DNA of 64,000 nt from Solibacteraceae bacterium (GCA_021324015.1 JAJPJX010000157.1:1-64000), one strand, 5' to 3'. Positions 44,840 through 54,886 are shown, counted from the first letter of the stretch. Notes: generated by a model from the letters alone, not told the origin. Program-made: numbers and translations.

Positions 44840-47800
44840 CTATCTGGTGGCGGGCTCCAGGGCCCGCCCTACTCTTGTAGCACGCCTTGCGCGGGCAGCC
44901 ACATCGTCCAGCAGCGTGTACACCACCGGCACCACAATCAGAGTCAGCAGCGTGGATGTGATCAGCCCGCCGATCACCGCCCGCGCCATAGGCGCCCGGA
45001 ACTCCGCGCCGGCGCCCCACTCGAAGGCCAGCGGCAGCATGCCGAAAATCATGGCCAGCGTGGTCATCAAAATGGGCCGCAGCCGGATGCGCGCCGCCGT
45101 GATCAAGGCCTCCCGCCGCTCCATTCCGCCGCGCCGCTGCACGTTGGCAAAGTCCACCAGCAGGATGGCGTTCTTGGTCACCAGGCCCATCAGCAGGATC
45201 AGGCCGATCAGGGACATCATGTTGAGCGTATCCTTGACCAGGTACAGCATGCCGGCCACGCCCACCAGCGACAGCGGCAGCGACAGCATGATGGCCAGCG
45301 GCTGCAGAAAGCTGCGGAACTGGGAAGCCAGAATGGCGTAAATCAGCACCACGGCCAGCGCCAGCGACTGCCCCACGTAGCCGAAGCTCTCCCGCATGTC
45401 CTCGGCCTCGCCGGTGTAGTCGATGCGGTAGCCCGCCGGCAGATCCAGCTTCGCCGCACGCTCTTTGATCTCGTTGATCACCTCGCCCAGGGAGCGGCCG
45501 GCGGGGCTGGCGCTCACGCGGATCTCGCGCATCAGGTCGCGATGCCGCACCTTCGAGGGCGCGGTGGCGTCCTCGAGCGCGGCCACCTGCATGAGCGGTA
45601 CCAGGCCCGTGCCGCCGTGGGCCGGCAGGTCCAGGCGCAGCAGATCGCCGCTGCGCGTGCGTTCGGAGGGATCCACGCGCAGGCGCACGTCGTAGCTGTC
45701 CCCGTCCGGGTCTTCGAACTGTGAGACCACCTGTCCGGCCACCAGGCCCCGCACCGTGGCCGCCACGGTGCCCAAGTCCAGGCCCAGGTCGCCCGCCGCC
45801 TGGCGGTTCACTACCACCCGCACCTCCGGCCGCAATTCCTCCTGGCTGCTGTCGATATCCGCCGCGCCTGGCACCTGCCGCATCTCCTGCATGAGCCGCT
45901 CGCTGAGGGGCTCTAGCCGCGCCAGGTCCTGGCCGCGCACGCTGATCTGGATGGGCTTGGTGTCGCCACCGAACTCGTTCACGTCCTCCACGGAGATGCG
46001 CGCCCCGCGGAAGCGTTGCAACCGCTCGCGCAGGTCCGCCTTGATGATCAGGAAATGTGGCCGCAGGCGGCGCTCCGTAAGCCGCACGTAGATGCGCCCC
46101 TCGTTGATGGGCTGCGTGCCGTTCCCGCCGATGGCCGTGTAGGTGTACGCCACCCCCGGATGGCGCCGGATTTCGCCCACCAGTTGCTGCGCAATCTCGG
46201 TGGAACGTTCCAGGCTGATGCCGGGACGCGCCTTGAAGTTCACCTGAAACTCCCCGGGATCCGCCTCCGGCATGAACGCCGACCCCAACTTTCCGAAGAT
46301 CGCGAAACTGGAGGCGATCGCCGCGGTGGCGATGAGCGCCACCGCCCAGCGATGCGCCAGCGACCAGCCCAGCCCGCGCGCCAACAGCCCCTGCAGCCGG
46401 TCCAGTTGATCGTTCAGCCGGCCCAGCGTCCGGCCTAGCCAGGAACGCGGCACCGTGGGATCGGCCGCCGGATCGTACCAGCGCGAGGACAGCATGGGAT
46501 CGAGCGTGAAGCTCACGTACAGCGACACCAGCACCGCGAACCCCACCGTGATGCCGAACTGGAAGAAGAATCGCCCGATGATGCCGCCCATGAAGGCCAC
46601 CGGCACGAAGACGGCAATGATTGTGAACGTGGTGGCCATCACCGCCAGGCCGATTTCCGAGGTGGCTTCCCGCGCCGCCGTGTAGTGGTCCGCGCCGCCG
46701 TGCAGGTGCCGTACGATGTTTTCCCGCACCACGATGGCGTTGTCGATCAGCAGACCGATGGCCAGCGAGAGCCCCATCAGCGTCAGGATGTTCAGCGTGA
46801 AGTGCAGCCCGCGCATCACGATGAAGGTGCTGATCACCGAAACCGGCAGCGCCAGGCCGGTGATTACCGTGCTGCGCCAGCTATTCAGAAACAGGAAGAC
46901 GATCAGCACCGTCAGGATGCCGCCCAGCACCAGCGTGGTCTGCACGTCTTCCACCGACTCGCGGATGAACAGCGAACGGTCCACCACCTTGCGCAGCTTG
47001 ATGTGCGCCGGCAGTTCGGCGTTGATGCTTTGGATGGCCTGCTCTACGCCGTCGGCCACCTCCACGGTGTTCGCGCCGGATTGCTTCACCAGGTCCAGCG
47101 AAAGACCCGGCCGCTCGTCGATGAGCGAGGCGCTGCGCCTCTCCTCGACCCCGTCCACCACACGGGCGACTTCCGGCAAAAAGATCGGGCGCCCGTTGCG
47201 TACCGCCACGATCAGGTGCTGAAAGGCGTCCACGGAGCGGAACTTGCCGGCCACCCGCACCAGCGGCTCGTGCTTTCCCTGCTCCAGCTTGCCGGCGGGT
47301 ACATCCTGGTTCTCGCGCTCCAGCGCCGCGGCAACCTGCGCGTACGCCAGCCCGTAGGCGGCCAGCTTCTGGCGGTCCACCAGCGCCTGGATCTCGCGCC
47401 GCGCCAGGCCCACCAGGTTCACCTGGCCGACGCCGGGCACCGTCTCCAGGCGCTTCTTGATGACTTTTTCCGCCAGCGAAGAGAGCGTCTTGATGTCCGC
47501 CGAAGGGCTTTCTACAGCCACAGAAAGAATCGGGATGGCGTTCAGGTCGATGCGCTGGATCACCGGCTCCTTCATGTCCCGCGGAAAGTCCGCACGGATG
47601 GCGTTGATCTTGGCCTGCGCATCCTGCTGCGCCGTATTCACATTGGTGCCCAGGCGGAACTCAGCCACGATGGCCGAAAGTCCCTCGGTGGTGGTGGAGG
47701 TGATGTGCCGGACCCCGGAAATGGTGTTCAGCGCTTCCTCGATACGCTTAGTGACCTCGCGCTCCACCGTTTCCGGGGACGCTCCCGGATACTGCGTCTG

Positions 47801-47941
47801 CACCGTGAGCACCGGAATCTCCACGTCCGGGAACTGGTCGATGCTGAGCTGCCGGTAGGAGAACACCCCCAGCGTCAGGAGCGACACCGAAAGCATGGTG
47901 GCCAGCACCGGCTGCCGGATCGAGAGGTCGCTCAGAAACAT
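44840..47941 (-). CDS. RND efflux transporter (HAE1/AcrB type)
   Basis: A 1033-residue inner-membrane proton-driven pump. Family signatures include the N-terminal LSIRQPVLATMLSVSLLTLG, QTQYPGASPETVEREVTKRIE, the TM4 motif SLAIGLLIDNAIVVREN (proton-relay Asp) and TM10-11 region LIGLILLMGLVTKNAILLVDFAN. It is complete. It is the last gene of an operon with a TolC-type channel and a periplasmic adaptor on the same strand. Substrate unknown. Confidence 0.94.
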   Translation of the reverse strand: MFLSDLSIRQPVLATMLSVSLLTLGVFSYRQLSIDQFPDVEIPVLTVQTQYPGASPETVEREVTKRIEEALNTISGVRHITSTTTEGLSAIVAEFRLGTNVNTAQQDAQAKINAIRADFPRDMKEPVIQRIDLNAIPILSVAVESPSADIKTLSSLAEKVIKKRLETVPGVGQVNLVGLARREIQALVDRQKLAAYGLAYAQVAAALERENQDVPAGKLEQGKHEPLVRVAGKFRSVDAFQHLIVAVRNGRPIFLPEVARVVDGVEERRSASLIDERPGLSLDLVKQSGANTVEVADGVEQAIQSINAELPAHIKLRKVVDRSLFIRESVEDVQTTLVLGGILTVLIVFLFLNSWRSTVITGLALPVSVISTFIVMRGLHFTLNILTLMGLSLAIGLLIDNAIVVRENIVRHLHGGADHYTAAREATSEIGLAVMATTFTIIAVFVPVAFMGGIIGRFFFQFGITVGFAVLVSLYVSFTLDPMLSSRWYDPAADPTVPRSWLGRTLGRLNDQLDRLQGLLARGLGWSLAHRWAVALIATAAIASSFAIFGKLGSAFMPEADPGEFQVNFKARPGISLERSTEIAQQLVGEIRRHPGVAYTYTAIGGNGTQPINEGRIYVRLTERRLRPHFLIIKADLRERLQRFRGARISVEDVNEFGGDTKPIQISVRGQDLARLEPLSERLMQEMRQVPGAADIDSSQEELRPEVRVVVNRQAAGDLGLDLGTVAATVRGLVAGQVVSQFEDPDGDSYDVRLRVDPSERTRSGDLLRLDLPAHGGTGLVPLMQVAALEDATAPSKVRHRDLMREIRVSASPAGRSLGEVINEIKERAAKLDLPAGYRIDYTGEAEDMRESFGYVGQSLALAVVLIYAILASQFRSFLQPLAIMLSLPLSLVGVAGMLYLVKDTLNMMSLIGLILLMGLVTKNAILLVDFANVQRRGGMERREALITAARIRLRPILMTTLAMIFGMLPLAFEWGAGAEFRAPMARAVIGGLITSTLLTLIVVPVVYTLLDDVAARARRATRVGRALEPATR

Positions 47942-47943
47942 GC

Positions 47944-49084
47944 CTAGCGTGCCTCCACGCGCACGCCTTCCGCCAGTTCGATGCTCTGCTCGGTGATCAA
48001 CTGGTCGCCGGTTTTGAGGCCGTCCAGGATCTCCAGGGTACCGTCGCGCTCGCGGCCGATGCGCACCGTGCGCCGTGCCGCCTTGCCGCTCTCGATGACA
48101 AAGACGCTGCTCGTCTTGGCCGAGCGGTCCTCGCGGTACACCGCCGCCGCGGGAATCACCACGGCCATCTGCCGCACGCCGGTGAGGATCTCGCCTTCAG
48201 CGAACATACCCGCCTTCAGCCGCGCGTCGCGGTTGTCTACGCGCACGCGCACCCTGGCCGCCCGCGACTCCGCCTCCACCGCCGGGTTGATCTCCACCAC
48301 CTGCCCTTCAAACACCACACCCGGGTAACTATTGACTGTGAAGCGCACGGTCTGTCCTGCGCGCACCGGGGCGAGATCGGCCGTGGACACGGGACTCTCT
48401 AACTCCAGCTTGCCGTTGTCCACCAGCGAGAACAGGGCCGTGGGGGCTTCCACGTAGGCGCCTGGATTGACGAACTTTTTGTGGATTTCGCCCGCCACCG
48501 GCGCTCGAATCCGGCAGTCACGCAGCCGCTTGCGGGCCACCTCGAGCGCCGCCCGCGCCTGCGCCAGTTGCGCTTCCGCCAACGAGATCTGCGCCCGGGC
48601 GTCCTGCTCGGCCACCTGGGCGGCCTTCATATCTTTATCCGTGATGCCCCCGGAAGCCAGCAGGTTCTGCGCCCGCTCCAGTTCGGCCCGGTTTGTGCGC
48701 TTCCAGCACGCGGCCCTTCGCCAGCACGGCTTCCGCCACCTGCACCGCCGATTCGGCCTGCTGCGCCACCAGCCGGTAGTTCTCCTCTTCCACCCACACC
48801 ACGGTTTCGCCGGCGGCAACATGATCGCCCGCCTGCTTGTCGAACCGGACCACCCGCCCGATGGTTTCCGCCTTCACGTCCACCTGCGCCGTGGAGACCA
48901 GCGAGCCCGTCACTGGCACCGTAGCCGTGAAGGACTGCGGCGTGATGCGCGCCACACTGACACGCACGGGAAGCGCTTCCGAAGCGGCCGCCGTAGGCGT
49001 TTCCTTCCGCGCGCAGCCGGCCAGCAGCGCAAGCGCGCAGAGCAGACAGCCAAGCAAGTGCGGACTCGCTCCGGTCACTCCCAT
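47944..49084 (-). pseudogene. RND periplasmic adaptor (MFP) gene with a frameshift
   Basis: The 5' part (from ATG 49084, MGVTGASPHLLGCLLCALALLAGC, a lipoprotein signal) encodes the barrel and first coiled-coil helix up to AVLAKGRVLEAHK. Near 48685-48710 the frame breaks; homology resumes one frame over as RAELERAQNLLASGGITDKDM and continues to VAGEIHKKFVNPGAYVEAPT and the C-terminal RTVRIGRERDGTLEI. One single-base indel restores a normal adaptor of about 380 residues. It could be a real mutation disabling the pump or a sequencing error. It overlaps the TolC gene end by 10 bp and precedes the pump by 2 bp. Confidence 0.8.
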
Positions 49085-50397
49085 GGGGTCCACCCCACCA
49101 GCCACCGCAGATTGGCCCGGGCGATCGTGTAATCGTGCATGCCGCGCAGCAGGTTGATCCGCGCCACCGTGCGCGCCGCTTGCGCATCCACGATGTCCAG
49201 CGAGGTGGCCGCGCCGTACTTATAGTTGGCCTGCGTCATCTCCAGCACGCGGTCGGCTTGCTGGACATTGGCGCGCACTGCTGCGATGGTCTCCCGGGCG
49301 GCGCGCAGGTCGTCCAGCCCCTGCTGCAGAGACAGCCGCACCTGCTGCTCGGCTTTCTCGCGCTCCAGGCGCGCCGCCCTTTGCGCCGCCGTTGCCTGCC
49401 ACACCAGGCCGCTCCGCTTGAATCCGTCGAAGATCGGAAACGTATAGTTGAAGCCGATGCTCCACCGCACGAACTCCGCGTTCGCCAGGTTCTGCGGCAT
49501 GCGCGTTATGATTCCATAATTCCCTTCGAAGTCCAGCCGCATGCGGCTCTGCGCCTGGGCCAGTTGCACCTGCATCCCGGCGCTCCGCTCCGCAATGCGC
49601 AGGCTCACGATCTCCGGACGCCGCCGCATGGCCTCCAGGGTCAGGGTCTCCAGGTCGCCGTCGGTCCACTCCTTGTCGGTGAACTGGCCCGCCGCCTCGG
49701 TGGGCGCCTCAATCGGCCGCACGATGTAGAAATTCAGCAGCGCCCGCGCCTGGCGGATGTCGTTTTCCGCTCGCACGACCTCCGGCCCGATGTTGGCCAC
49801 GGCCACCTCCGAGCGCAGCACGTCCACCTCTGTGGCAACTCCGTTCCGAAACCGGGTGCGCGCCATCTCGGCGTGTCGCTGCCGCTGCTGCTGCGCCTCT
49901 TTCATCAGCTCCAGGTAGCGCTCGGCGCGGATTAGGCCGTAAAATGCCCTCACCACGTTCATCGCCAGGTCCTGCTCCGCCCGGTCGATTTCCACCGTCG
50001 CCCCCTCCGCCTCCACCGAGGCCAGGCGCAAGGCCGTGCCGATCTTGCCTGCCGTGTAGAGCGTCTGCTTTACGTTCAGGTAATAGTCGAACAGGTTCAC
50101 GCCGACGGGCACCAGGGCGTCGCGCAGCTCCGGGGGAAATTTCTCGATCCCGGAGGCGTTCAGCAGGCTGGGATCCCGCCAGCGCAGGAAATTGGAATTG
50201 AAGTTGACGCTCGGCAGCGCCTCCGACCGCACCTCCCGGATACGGCCCTTTAACTGGTCTGCGTTCGCCTTCGCCTTGCCCACATCCGGGTAGCGCTCCG
50301 TCGCCATGCGCACCGCCTCCGCGATCGTCACCACGGTCGGCTCGGGCTCGGCGGCCCAGAGGAGCCCGGCGGCCAGATTTAAAACCACCCGCCACAT
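49075..50397 (-). CDS. TolC-family outer-membrane efflux channel
   Basis: A 440-residue protein with signal (MWRVVLNLAAGLLWA) and two long helical repeats of the OEP family, for example TIAEAVRMATERYPDVGKAKAN at the start, EVDVLRSEVAVANIGPEV mid-way, and WSIGFNYTFPIFDGFKRSG before the second helical hairpin. It provides the exit duct for the RND pump. The ATG at 50397 is preferred because upstream codons run across the divergent mutarotase gene. Its stop overlaps the adaptor start. Confidence 0.88.
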   Translation of the reverse strand: MWRVVLNLAAGLLWAAEPEPTVVTIAEAVRMATERYPDVGKAKANADQLKGRIREVRSEALPSVNFNSNFLRWRDPSLLNASGIEKFPPELRDALVPVGVNLFDYYLNVKQTLYTAGKIGTALRLASVEAEGATVEIDRAEQDLAMNVVRAFYGLIRAERYLELMKEAQQQRQRHAEMARTRFRNGVATEVDVLRSEVAVANIGPEVVRAENDIRQARALLNFYIVRPIEAPTEAAGQFTDKEWTDGDLETLTLEAMRRRPEIVSLRIAERSAGMQVQLAQAQSRMRLDFEGNYGIITRMPQNLANAEFVRWSIGFNYTFPIFDGFKRSGLVWQATAAQRAARLEREKAEQQVRLSLQQGLDDLRAARETIAAVRANVQQADRVLEMTQANYKYGAATSLDIVDAQAARTVARINLLRGMHDYTIARANLRWLVGWTPWE

Positions 50398-50423
50398 ATA
50401 ATCTTTGAAGACCCGAAATTCTA

Positions 50424-50443
50424 TTGTATCCTGTTGTATCCTG
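50424..50443 (+). repeat. Tandem 10-bp repeat in divergent promoter region
   Basis: TTGTATCCTG occurs twice head to tail between the TolC gene start (50397) and the mutarotase start (50452). Such a one-helical-turn spacing suits two sites for a regulator or a promoter element controlling either gene. Confidence 0.5.
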
Positions 50444-50451
50444 GGGCCTAT

Positions 50452-50772
50452 ATGGAGCGCGTCTGTTTTCTGCTGCAAGTAAAAAAGGAGCGGCTGGCGG
50501 AGTACAAAGAGCGTCATCGCTCCGTCTGGCCGGAGATGCTGCAAGCCCTGCGCGAGACCGGCTGGCACAACTACTCGCTGTTCCTGCGCGAGGACGGCAT
50601 GCTGGTCGGCTACCTGGAAACACCCGACCTGCAAAAGGCCCTCGAAGGCATGGCCCGCCGGGAGGTCAATGCCCGCTGGCAAAGCTCCATGGCGCCGTTT
50701 TTCGAGAATCTGGGGAACCGCCGCCCCGATGAAGGCTTTCTACGCCTGGAAGAGGTCTTCCACCTGGATTAG
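50452..50772 (+). CDS. rhaM: L-rhamnose mutarotase
   Basis: A 106-residue member of the RhaM/RhaU family, which interconverts alpha- and beta-L-rhamnose. Family segments are VCFLLQVKKERLAEYKERH, VWPEMLQALRETGWHNYSLF and GYLETPD. The ATG at 50452 follows GGGG by 6 bases. No other rhamnose-pathway gene is adjacent; the neighbours are efflux and DinB genes, but several pectin-type glycosidases are encoded 6-23 kb upstream. Confidence 0.9.
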   Translation: MERVCFLLQVKKERLAEYKERHRSVWPEMLQALRETGWHNYSLFLREDGMLVGYLETPDLQKALEGMARREVNARWQSSMAPFFENLGNRRPDEGFLRLEEVFHLD

Positions 50773-51249
50773 CTACATATCCATATAGGGCATCGGGGGT
50801 ACCTTCCCCCGTAGCCGCGAGTACACGGTCAGGGCGCCGCGGTGGTGCGCCGTATGGTCCGTGAGCGCGCCGAAGACCACGAACTTGGGCAGCCCGCCCA
50901 TGATCGGACCGGGCGGCAGCGCCTGCGCCCACTCCTCTTCCCTGCGAGCTGCCACCTCCGCCTGCGCCGCAGCGCATGCCCGTTCCATCCAGGCCCGCGC
51001 CGCCGCGAGCGAAGTGACCTGCCGCACCTCCCGGTCGAGCCTCTCGAAGTCCATGTCGAACCCGTCCGCGGCGAGCACCCCAGCGATGAACCACTCCACG
51101 GTTTGCGCGACGTGCGCCACCTGCTGCGCGGCGGTGAACATCCCTTCCGCGGGAGCGAAGGTGGAGTCCGCTTCCTCCAGAACGCGCGTCGAGCGGTCGA
51201 AGTATTCCTTCATCGCCGCCAACTGGCCGAGCATCTGCTGTTTGGTCAT
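50773..51249 (-). CDS. DinB-family protein
   Basis: A 158-residue four-helix DinB/YfiT-like protein with the three-His metal site: His in QQVAHVAQTVEW (about residue 46) and the His residues of LTDHTAHHRGAL near the C-terminus. DinB proteins are thiol-dependent or otherwise unassigned metalloenzymes. It is convergent with and immediately abuts the mutarotase stop. Confidence 0.85.
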   Translation of the reverse strand: MTKQQMLGQLAAMKEYFDRSTRVLEEADSTFAPAEGMFTAAQQVAHVAQTVEWFIAGVLAADGFDMDFERLDREVRQVTSLAAARAWMERACAAAQAEVAARREEEWAQALPPGPIMGGLPKFVVFGALTDHTAHHRGALTVYSRLRGKVPPMPYMDM

Positions 51250-51324
51250 TCCGGATCATCCTCCTGGCAATTTCCAGGATAACGGAAGCCGGTGCGCGCC
51301 GCCCGCGGAAGTTACACTTGGGAT

Positions 51325-52032
51325 ATGCGAGAGGATATGGGTCCCCGGAACGACTCGCCCCTGGGAGCGCCCGTCAATTCCGCGCCCGCCCGCCGGCCCC
51401 AACACACCACGCTCGCCGGGCGCCGCGTGACCCTGGTGCCGCTGGATCCGGCGGCGCACGCGCCAGCGCTCTACGAGGCCACCTGCAGGACGGAGAATGA
51501 GGCGCTGTGGTTGTACCTGTCCAACGGGCCGTTCGCCGGCCGGGAAGACTTCGACGCCCACCTGGCGAAGATTGCGGTCTCCGAGGATCCGCTGTATTTC
51601 GCCATCGTCGACAATGTCTCGGGGCTGGCTGCCGGCTACGCCGCCTACCTGCGCATCGAACCCGGGCACCGCGTGATCGAAGTCGGCGGCATCCTTTTCA
51701 GCCCCCGCTTGCAACGCACCGCCGGCGCCACCGAAGCCATGTACCTCATGGCCCGCCACGCGTTCGAGGATCTCGGCTACCGGCGCTACGAATGGAAGTG
51801 TCACTCCCTCAACACACCTTCCCGCCGGGCCGCCTTGCGCCTGGGCTTCACTTTCGAGGGCATCTTCCGCCAGCACATGATCGTGAAAGGCCGCAACCGC
51901 GACACCGCGTGGTTCTCCATGCTGGATACCGAATGGCCCGTGCGCAAGGGCGCTCTCGAGCGCTGGCTGGACCCGTCCAATTTTGACGCGGACGGCCGGC
52001 AGAAACAGTCCCTGAGCGCTCTGCCGGCGTAG
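51325..52032 (+). CDS. GNAT-family N-acetyltransferase
   Basis: A 235-residue acetyltransferase of the RimJ/RimL-like type. The fold is recognised by RVTLVPLDPAAHAPALYEAT, VIEVGGILFSPRLQRTAGATEAMYLM (acetyl-CoA binding) and YRRYEWKCHSLNTPSRRAALRLGFTFEGIFRQH. Substrate unknown. An N-terminal extension of about 25 Pro/Ala-rich residues precedes the domain, and the true start could be a few codons downstream. Confidence 0.85.
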   Translation: MREDMGPRNDSPLGAPVNSAPARRPQHTTLAGRRVTLVPLDPAAHAPALYEATCRTENEALWLYLSNGPFAGREDFDAHLAKIAVSEDPLYFAIVDNVSGLAAGYAAYLRIEPGHRVIEVGGILFSPRLQRTAGATEAMYLMARHAFEDLGYRRYEWKCHSLNTPSRRAALRLGFTFEGIFRQHMIVKGRNRDTAWFSMLDTEWPVRKGALERWLDPSNFDADGRQKQSLSALPA

Positions 52033-52102
52033 CTCTCGGGCCGCCTGCTATAATCCCCCGCATGCACCCGGCCAACCCGCCTTCCCCTCGCGAGTGTGCT
52101 CG

Positions 52103-53356
52103 ATGAACCGGCGCTACTTCATCGTCGGCCTCATCTTTCTCGGCATGCTCATCAGTTATGTGGATCGCGGCAACCTGAGCATCGCCGCGGCGTCCATGAT
52201 GCGCGACTTCCGGCTCTCCCCGGCCGCTATGGGCACGCTGCTCTCCGCCTTCTTTTGGACCTATGCCGGCTTCCAACTCCCCGCGGGCGCTATCGTAGAC
52301 CGCTTCGGCATCCGCCGCACCTATGCCGCCGCCTTTCTGCTGTGGTCTCTGGCGTCGGCCGCCATCGCGATTACCCGCGGCATGACGGATGTGATCGCCT
52401 TCCGCATGCTGCTGGGCATGGCGGAAGCCGTGGGACCGGTCGCCAGCCTGTCCTTTATCCGCCAGTATTTCGCTGGCCGGGACCAGGGCACTCCCACGGC
52501 CATCTACATCGCCGGGCAGAACATCGGTCCCGCGCTGGGCGCCCTGCTGGGCACGCTGCTCATCGACCGCATGGGCTGGCGCCTGATGTTCGCCGCCACC
52601 GGCCTGGTGCCCCTGCTCTGGCTGCCTTTCTGGCTGTGGCTGGTTCCCGCTCACCGGCCCCAGGCCATCGAGGAGCCCCGGCCGCAGCCCGTCGCCGGCG
52701 GCCATCTGCCCTGGGGCGCTGTGCTCGCGAGCCCGGCCTTCTGGGCCATGTGCCTGTGCATCTTCCTTTCGTCTTATTACTGGTATTTCACGCTCACCTG
52801 GGTGCCCACGTACCTGACCCTGTCCCGCGGATTCTCCAACCTGGAAATGGGCCGCGTGCTTTCCACGCCGCTGTTCGTGATGGCCGTGATGAACGTGGCG
52901 GCAGGCTTCGTGGCCGACCGCCTGGCCAAGCGCACCGGTTCGGTGTTTCGCGTGCGTGTGCTGTTCTGCGCCGCCGGCTACGCCTGCGCCACCTGCATTC
53001 TGCTGCTGCTGATTCTGCCCCACCGCTCGGCCGTTTTCCCGGTGCTGCTGGTTTCCATGTGCGCCATCGGAATCGGCAATGCGAACTATTGGGCCATCTC
53101 CCAGCATGCGCCGCCGCCCCACTTGACGGGCCGCACCATCGGCTTCCTGAACACCCTCTCGACCATTGCCGGCGCCGTGGCGCCGCTGGCGACCGGATGG
53201 CTGCTCGGTCCGGAGAAGAATTTCGGAGTGGCGTTGGGGGTCGCCGGCATCTCCCCCCTGCTGGCCAGCGCCTGCCTGCTCCTCGCCGGACCCAAAGCGC
53301 TGGACCGCATGAAATCCCTGCTGGCGGGCGCCAGCGTGGGCGAAGCCCCCGTGTAG
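52103..53356 (+). CDS. MFS transporter, anion:cation symporter type
   Basis: A 417-residue inner-membrane carrier with about 12 hydrophobic segments. The N-terminus YFIVGLIFLGMLISYVDRGNLSIAA, the loop RFGIRRTYAAAF and FRMLLGMAEAVGPVASL are typical of the ACS family (hexuronate, glucarate and similar sugar acids). Given nearby sugar-acid enzymes a glycuronate or aldonate substrate is plausible but not proven. It is the last host gene before the tRNA. Confidence 0.85.
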   Translation: MNRRYFIVGLIFLGMLISYVDRGNLSIAAASMMRDFRLSPAAMGTLLSAFFWTYAGFQLPAGAIVDRFGIRRTYAAAFLLWSLASAAIAITRGMTDVIAFRMLLGMAEAVGPVASLSFIRQYFAGRDQGTPTAIYIAGQNIGPALGALLGTLLIDRMGWRLMFAATGLVPLLWLPFWLWLVPAHRPQAIEEPRPQPVAGGHLPWGAVLASPAFWAMCLCIFLSSYYWYFTLTWVPTYLTLSRGFSNLEMGRVLSTPLFVMAVMNVAAGFVADRLAKRTGSVFRVRVLFCAAGYACATCILLLLILPHRSAVFPVLLVSMCAIGIGNANYWAISQHAPPPHLTGRTIGFLNTLSTIAGAVAPLATGWLLGPEKNFGVALGVAGISPLLASACLLLAGPKALDRMKSLLAGASVGEAPV

Positions 53357-53414
53357 AGCAACTGGACCGGCCCGCCCGGCGCCTGATAAAATAAGTCCAG
53401 TTCCCTTCCGCCAC

Positions 53415-53504
<90 letters not shown>

Positions 53505-53590
53505 CTTTCTTTTCAAGCATTTACAACAACATAGGCTTCCGGCTTGGGCAATTTTGGGTAATGCCCGTGTTAGGATCGGGGCGGTAAGAC

Positions 53591-54847
53591 ATGGCCCTGA
53601 ACCTTTACCGCAGGCACGGTTCCCATTGCGTTGGTGGCCGCGCGTTGCACGACATGACCTACGAAGCAGACGAACTGCGCCGTAGTTGGAAACGCTGCTT
53701 GTGCCCCATCTATGCGTCGGGGACGCTGGGTTTCCGGTTCAAGCGGAAGAATACCGAGTGTGCCACTTGGGATGAAGCCAAGGCGCTGGTGCGCACGTGG
53801 CAGGACGCTGCTTCGTGGGAAGGCCCGGTCACCGCGCCACCGGCCCCTGAACCCCCGGCCCCGAATCCTGATGCTGGACGCGTCACGATTGCCGACGCAA
53901 TCACCGCGTTCATCACCGTCCGGGAAGCGTCCAAGATCGCGCCGTCCACACTCCGCAAGTACAAGACCTTCACCAAGCAGTTGCGCGCCTACGCCGATGA
54001 CAAGGGCTATGTGATGCTGGACCAGTTCACGTCTGCGGACGTTGACGTGTTCTACTCCAACTGGAAGCTGGGAGCACGAGCCAAGGGCAAAGCGCTGGGC
54101 ACGCTGCGGAGTTTCTTCCGGTTCTGCGCCAAACGGAAATGGATAGCTGTTGACGCGACGGACCCGAAGTCCATCGGGCCGGTTTCCAGCGACCTGAAGC
54201 CCCCGCTGGGTGCCAACCGCGTAGCCAATAAGGTCCCCTTCACTGATGACGAACTTCAGCGCATCCTGGACGCCTGTGACCGGCTGGGCGCAATCGAGTG
54301 GAACAACGGCAGCAAGACGGGCGTGTGGACCGGTGAAGACGTGAAGGACTTCATCTGGCTGCTGACGTACACCGGCCTTCGCATTTCTGACGCTGGCTTG
54401 TTCCGCATGGATCGGCTGCACGGTAACGAAGTCTTCCTGCGGGCCAAGAAGAACGGTGGCGACGTGTTCACCTGGATACCGGATTGGCTGGCCACCCGGC
54501 TGACTGACCGCGCCAAGCGACACGGGCCGCGTCCGTTCATCACCGGAGAATCAGACCGGCTGGAAACAGTCACCGACCTGTGGCGCAGAAGGCTGAACAA
54601 GGTGTTTGAACTGGCTGGAAAATTCAAAGAGACACCCACGCCCCACCGGTTCCGCCATACGTTTGCGCGAATCCTCTTGCAGCGGGGCGTCCCTGTGGCC
54701 GATGTCGCGGACCTGATGGGCGATGATGAAGACACTGTGCGCGAACACTATGCCCGCTGGGTGCCAGAGAGACAGGCGCGGCTGACCAACATCCTACGGG
54801 ATGCTTTCACGGATAAGCCACGGCCAAAGCTGTTGGCGATTCGGTAA
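53591..54847 (+). CDS. int: Tyrosine recombinase/integrase
   Basis: A 418-residue integrase. The N-terminal part (HCVGGRALH and WKRCLCPIYASGTLGF) carries Cys/His residues of a zinc-finger-like arm-binding region common in acidobacterial integrases. A SAM-like core-binding domain follows (about 100-190), then the catalytic domain with Arg in TYTGLRISDAG, HRFRHTFARILLQRG (H and R), and the nucleophile Tyr in REHYARW. It presumably integrates the element at tRNA-Ser. GGGGCGG lies upstream of the ATG, and a 10-bp stem-loop follows the stop. Confidence 0.93.
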   Translation: MALNLYRRHGSHCVGGRALHDMTYEADELRRSWKRCLCPIYASGTLGFRFKRKNTECATWDEAKALVRTWQDAASWEGPVTAPPAPEPPAPNPDAGRVTIADAITAFITVREASKIAPSTLRKYKTFTKQLRAYADDKGYVMLDQFTSADVDVFYSNWKLGARAKGKALGTLRSFFRFCAKRKWIAVDATDPKSIGPVSSDLKPPLGANRVANKVPFTDDELQRILDACDRLGAIEWNNGSKTGVWTGEDVKDFIWLLTYTGLRISDAGLFRMDRLHGNEVFLRAKKNGGDVFTWIPDWLATRLTDRAKRHGPRPFITGESDRLETVTDLWRRRLNKVFELAGKFKETPTPHRFRHTFARILLQRGVPVADVADLMGDDEDTVREHYARWVPERQARLTNILRDAFTDKPRPKLLAIR

Positions 54848-54860
54848 GCAGGTTGAAACG

Positions 54861-54886
54861 GGGCCGGTCAACAAAATGACCGGCCC
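54861..54886 (+). terminator. Stem-loop after the integrase gene
   Basis: GGGCCGGTCA and TGACCGGCCC form a perfect 10-bp stem with a 6-base loop, 14 bases after the integrase stop. There is no U-run, so it may be a Rho-independent terminator only in a loose sense, or an RNA-stabilising end. Confidence 0.5.

Noticed and set aside
46685-47947. 420-codon plus-strand frame opposite the RND pump
   Set aside because: Composition dominated by His, Arg and Gln from antisense membrane codons; shadow.
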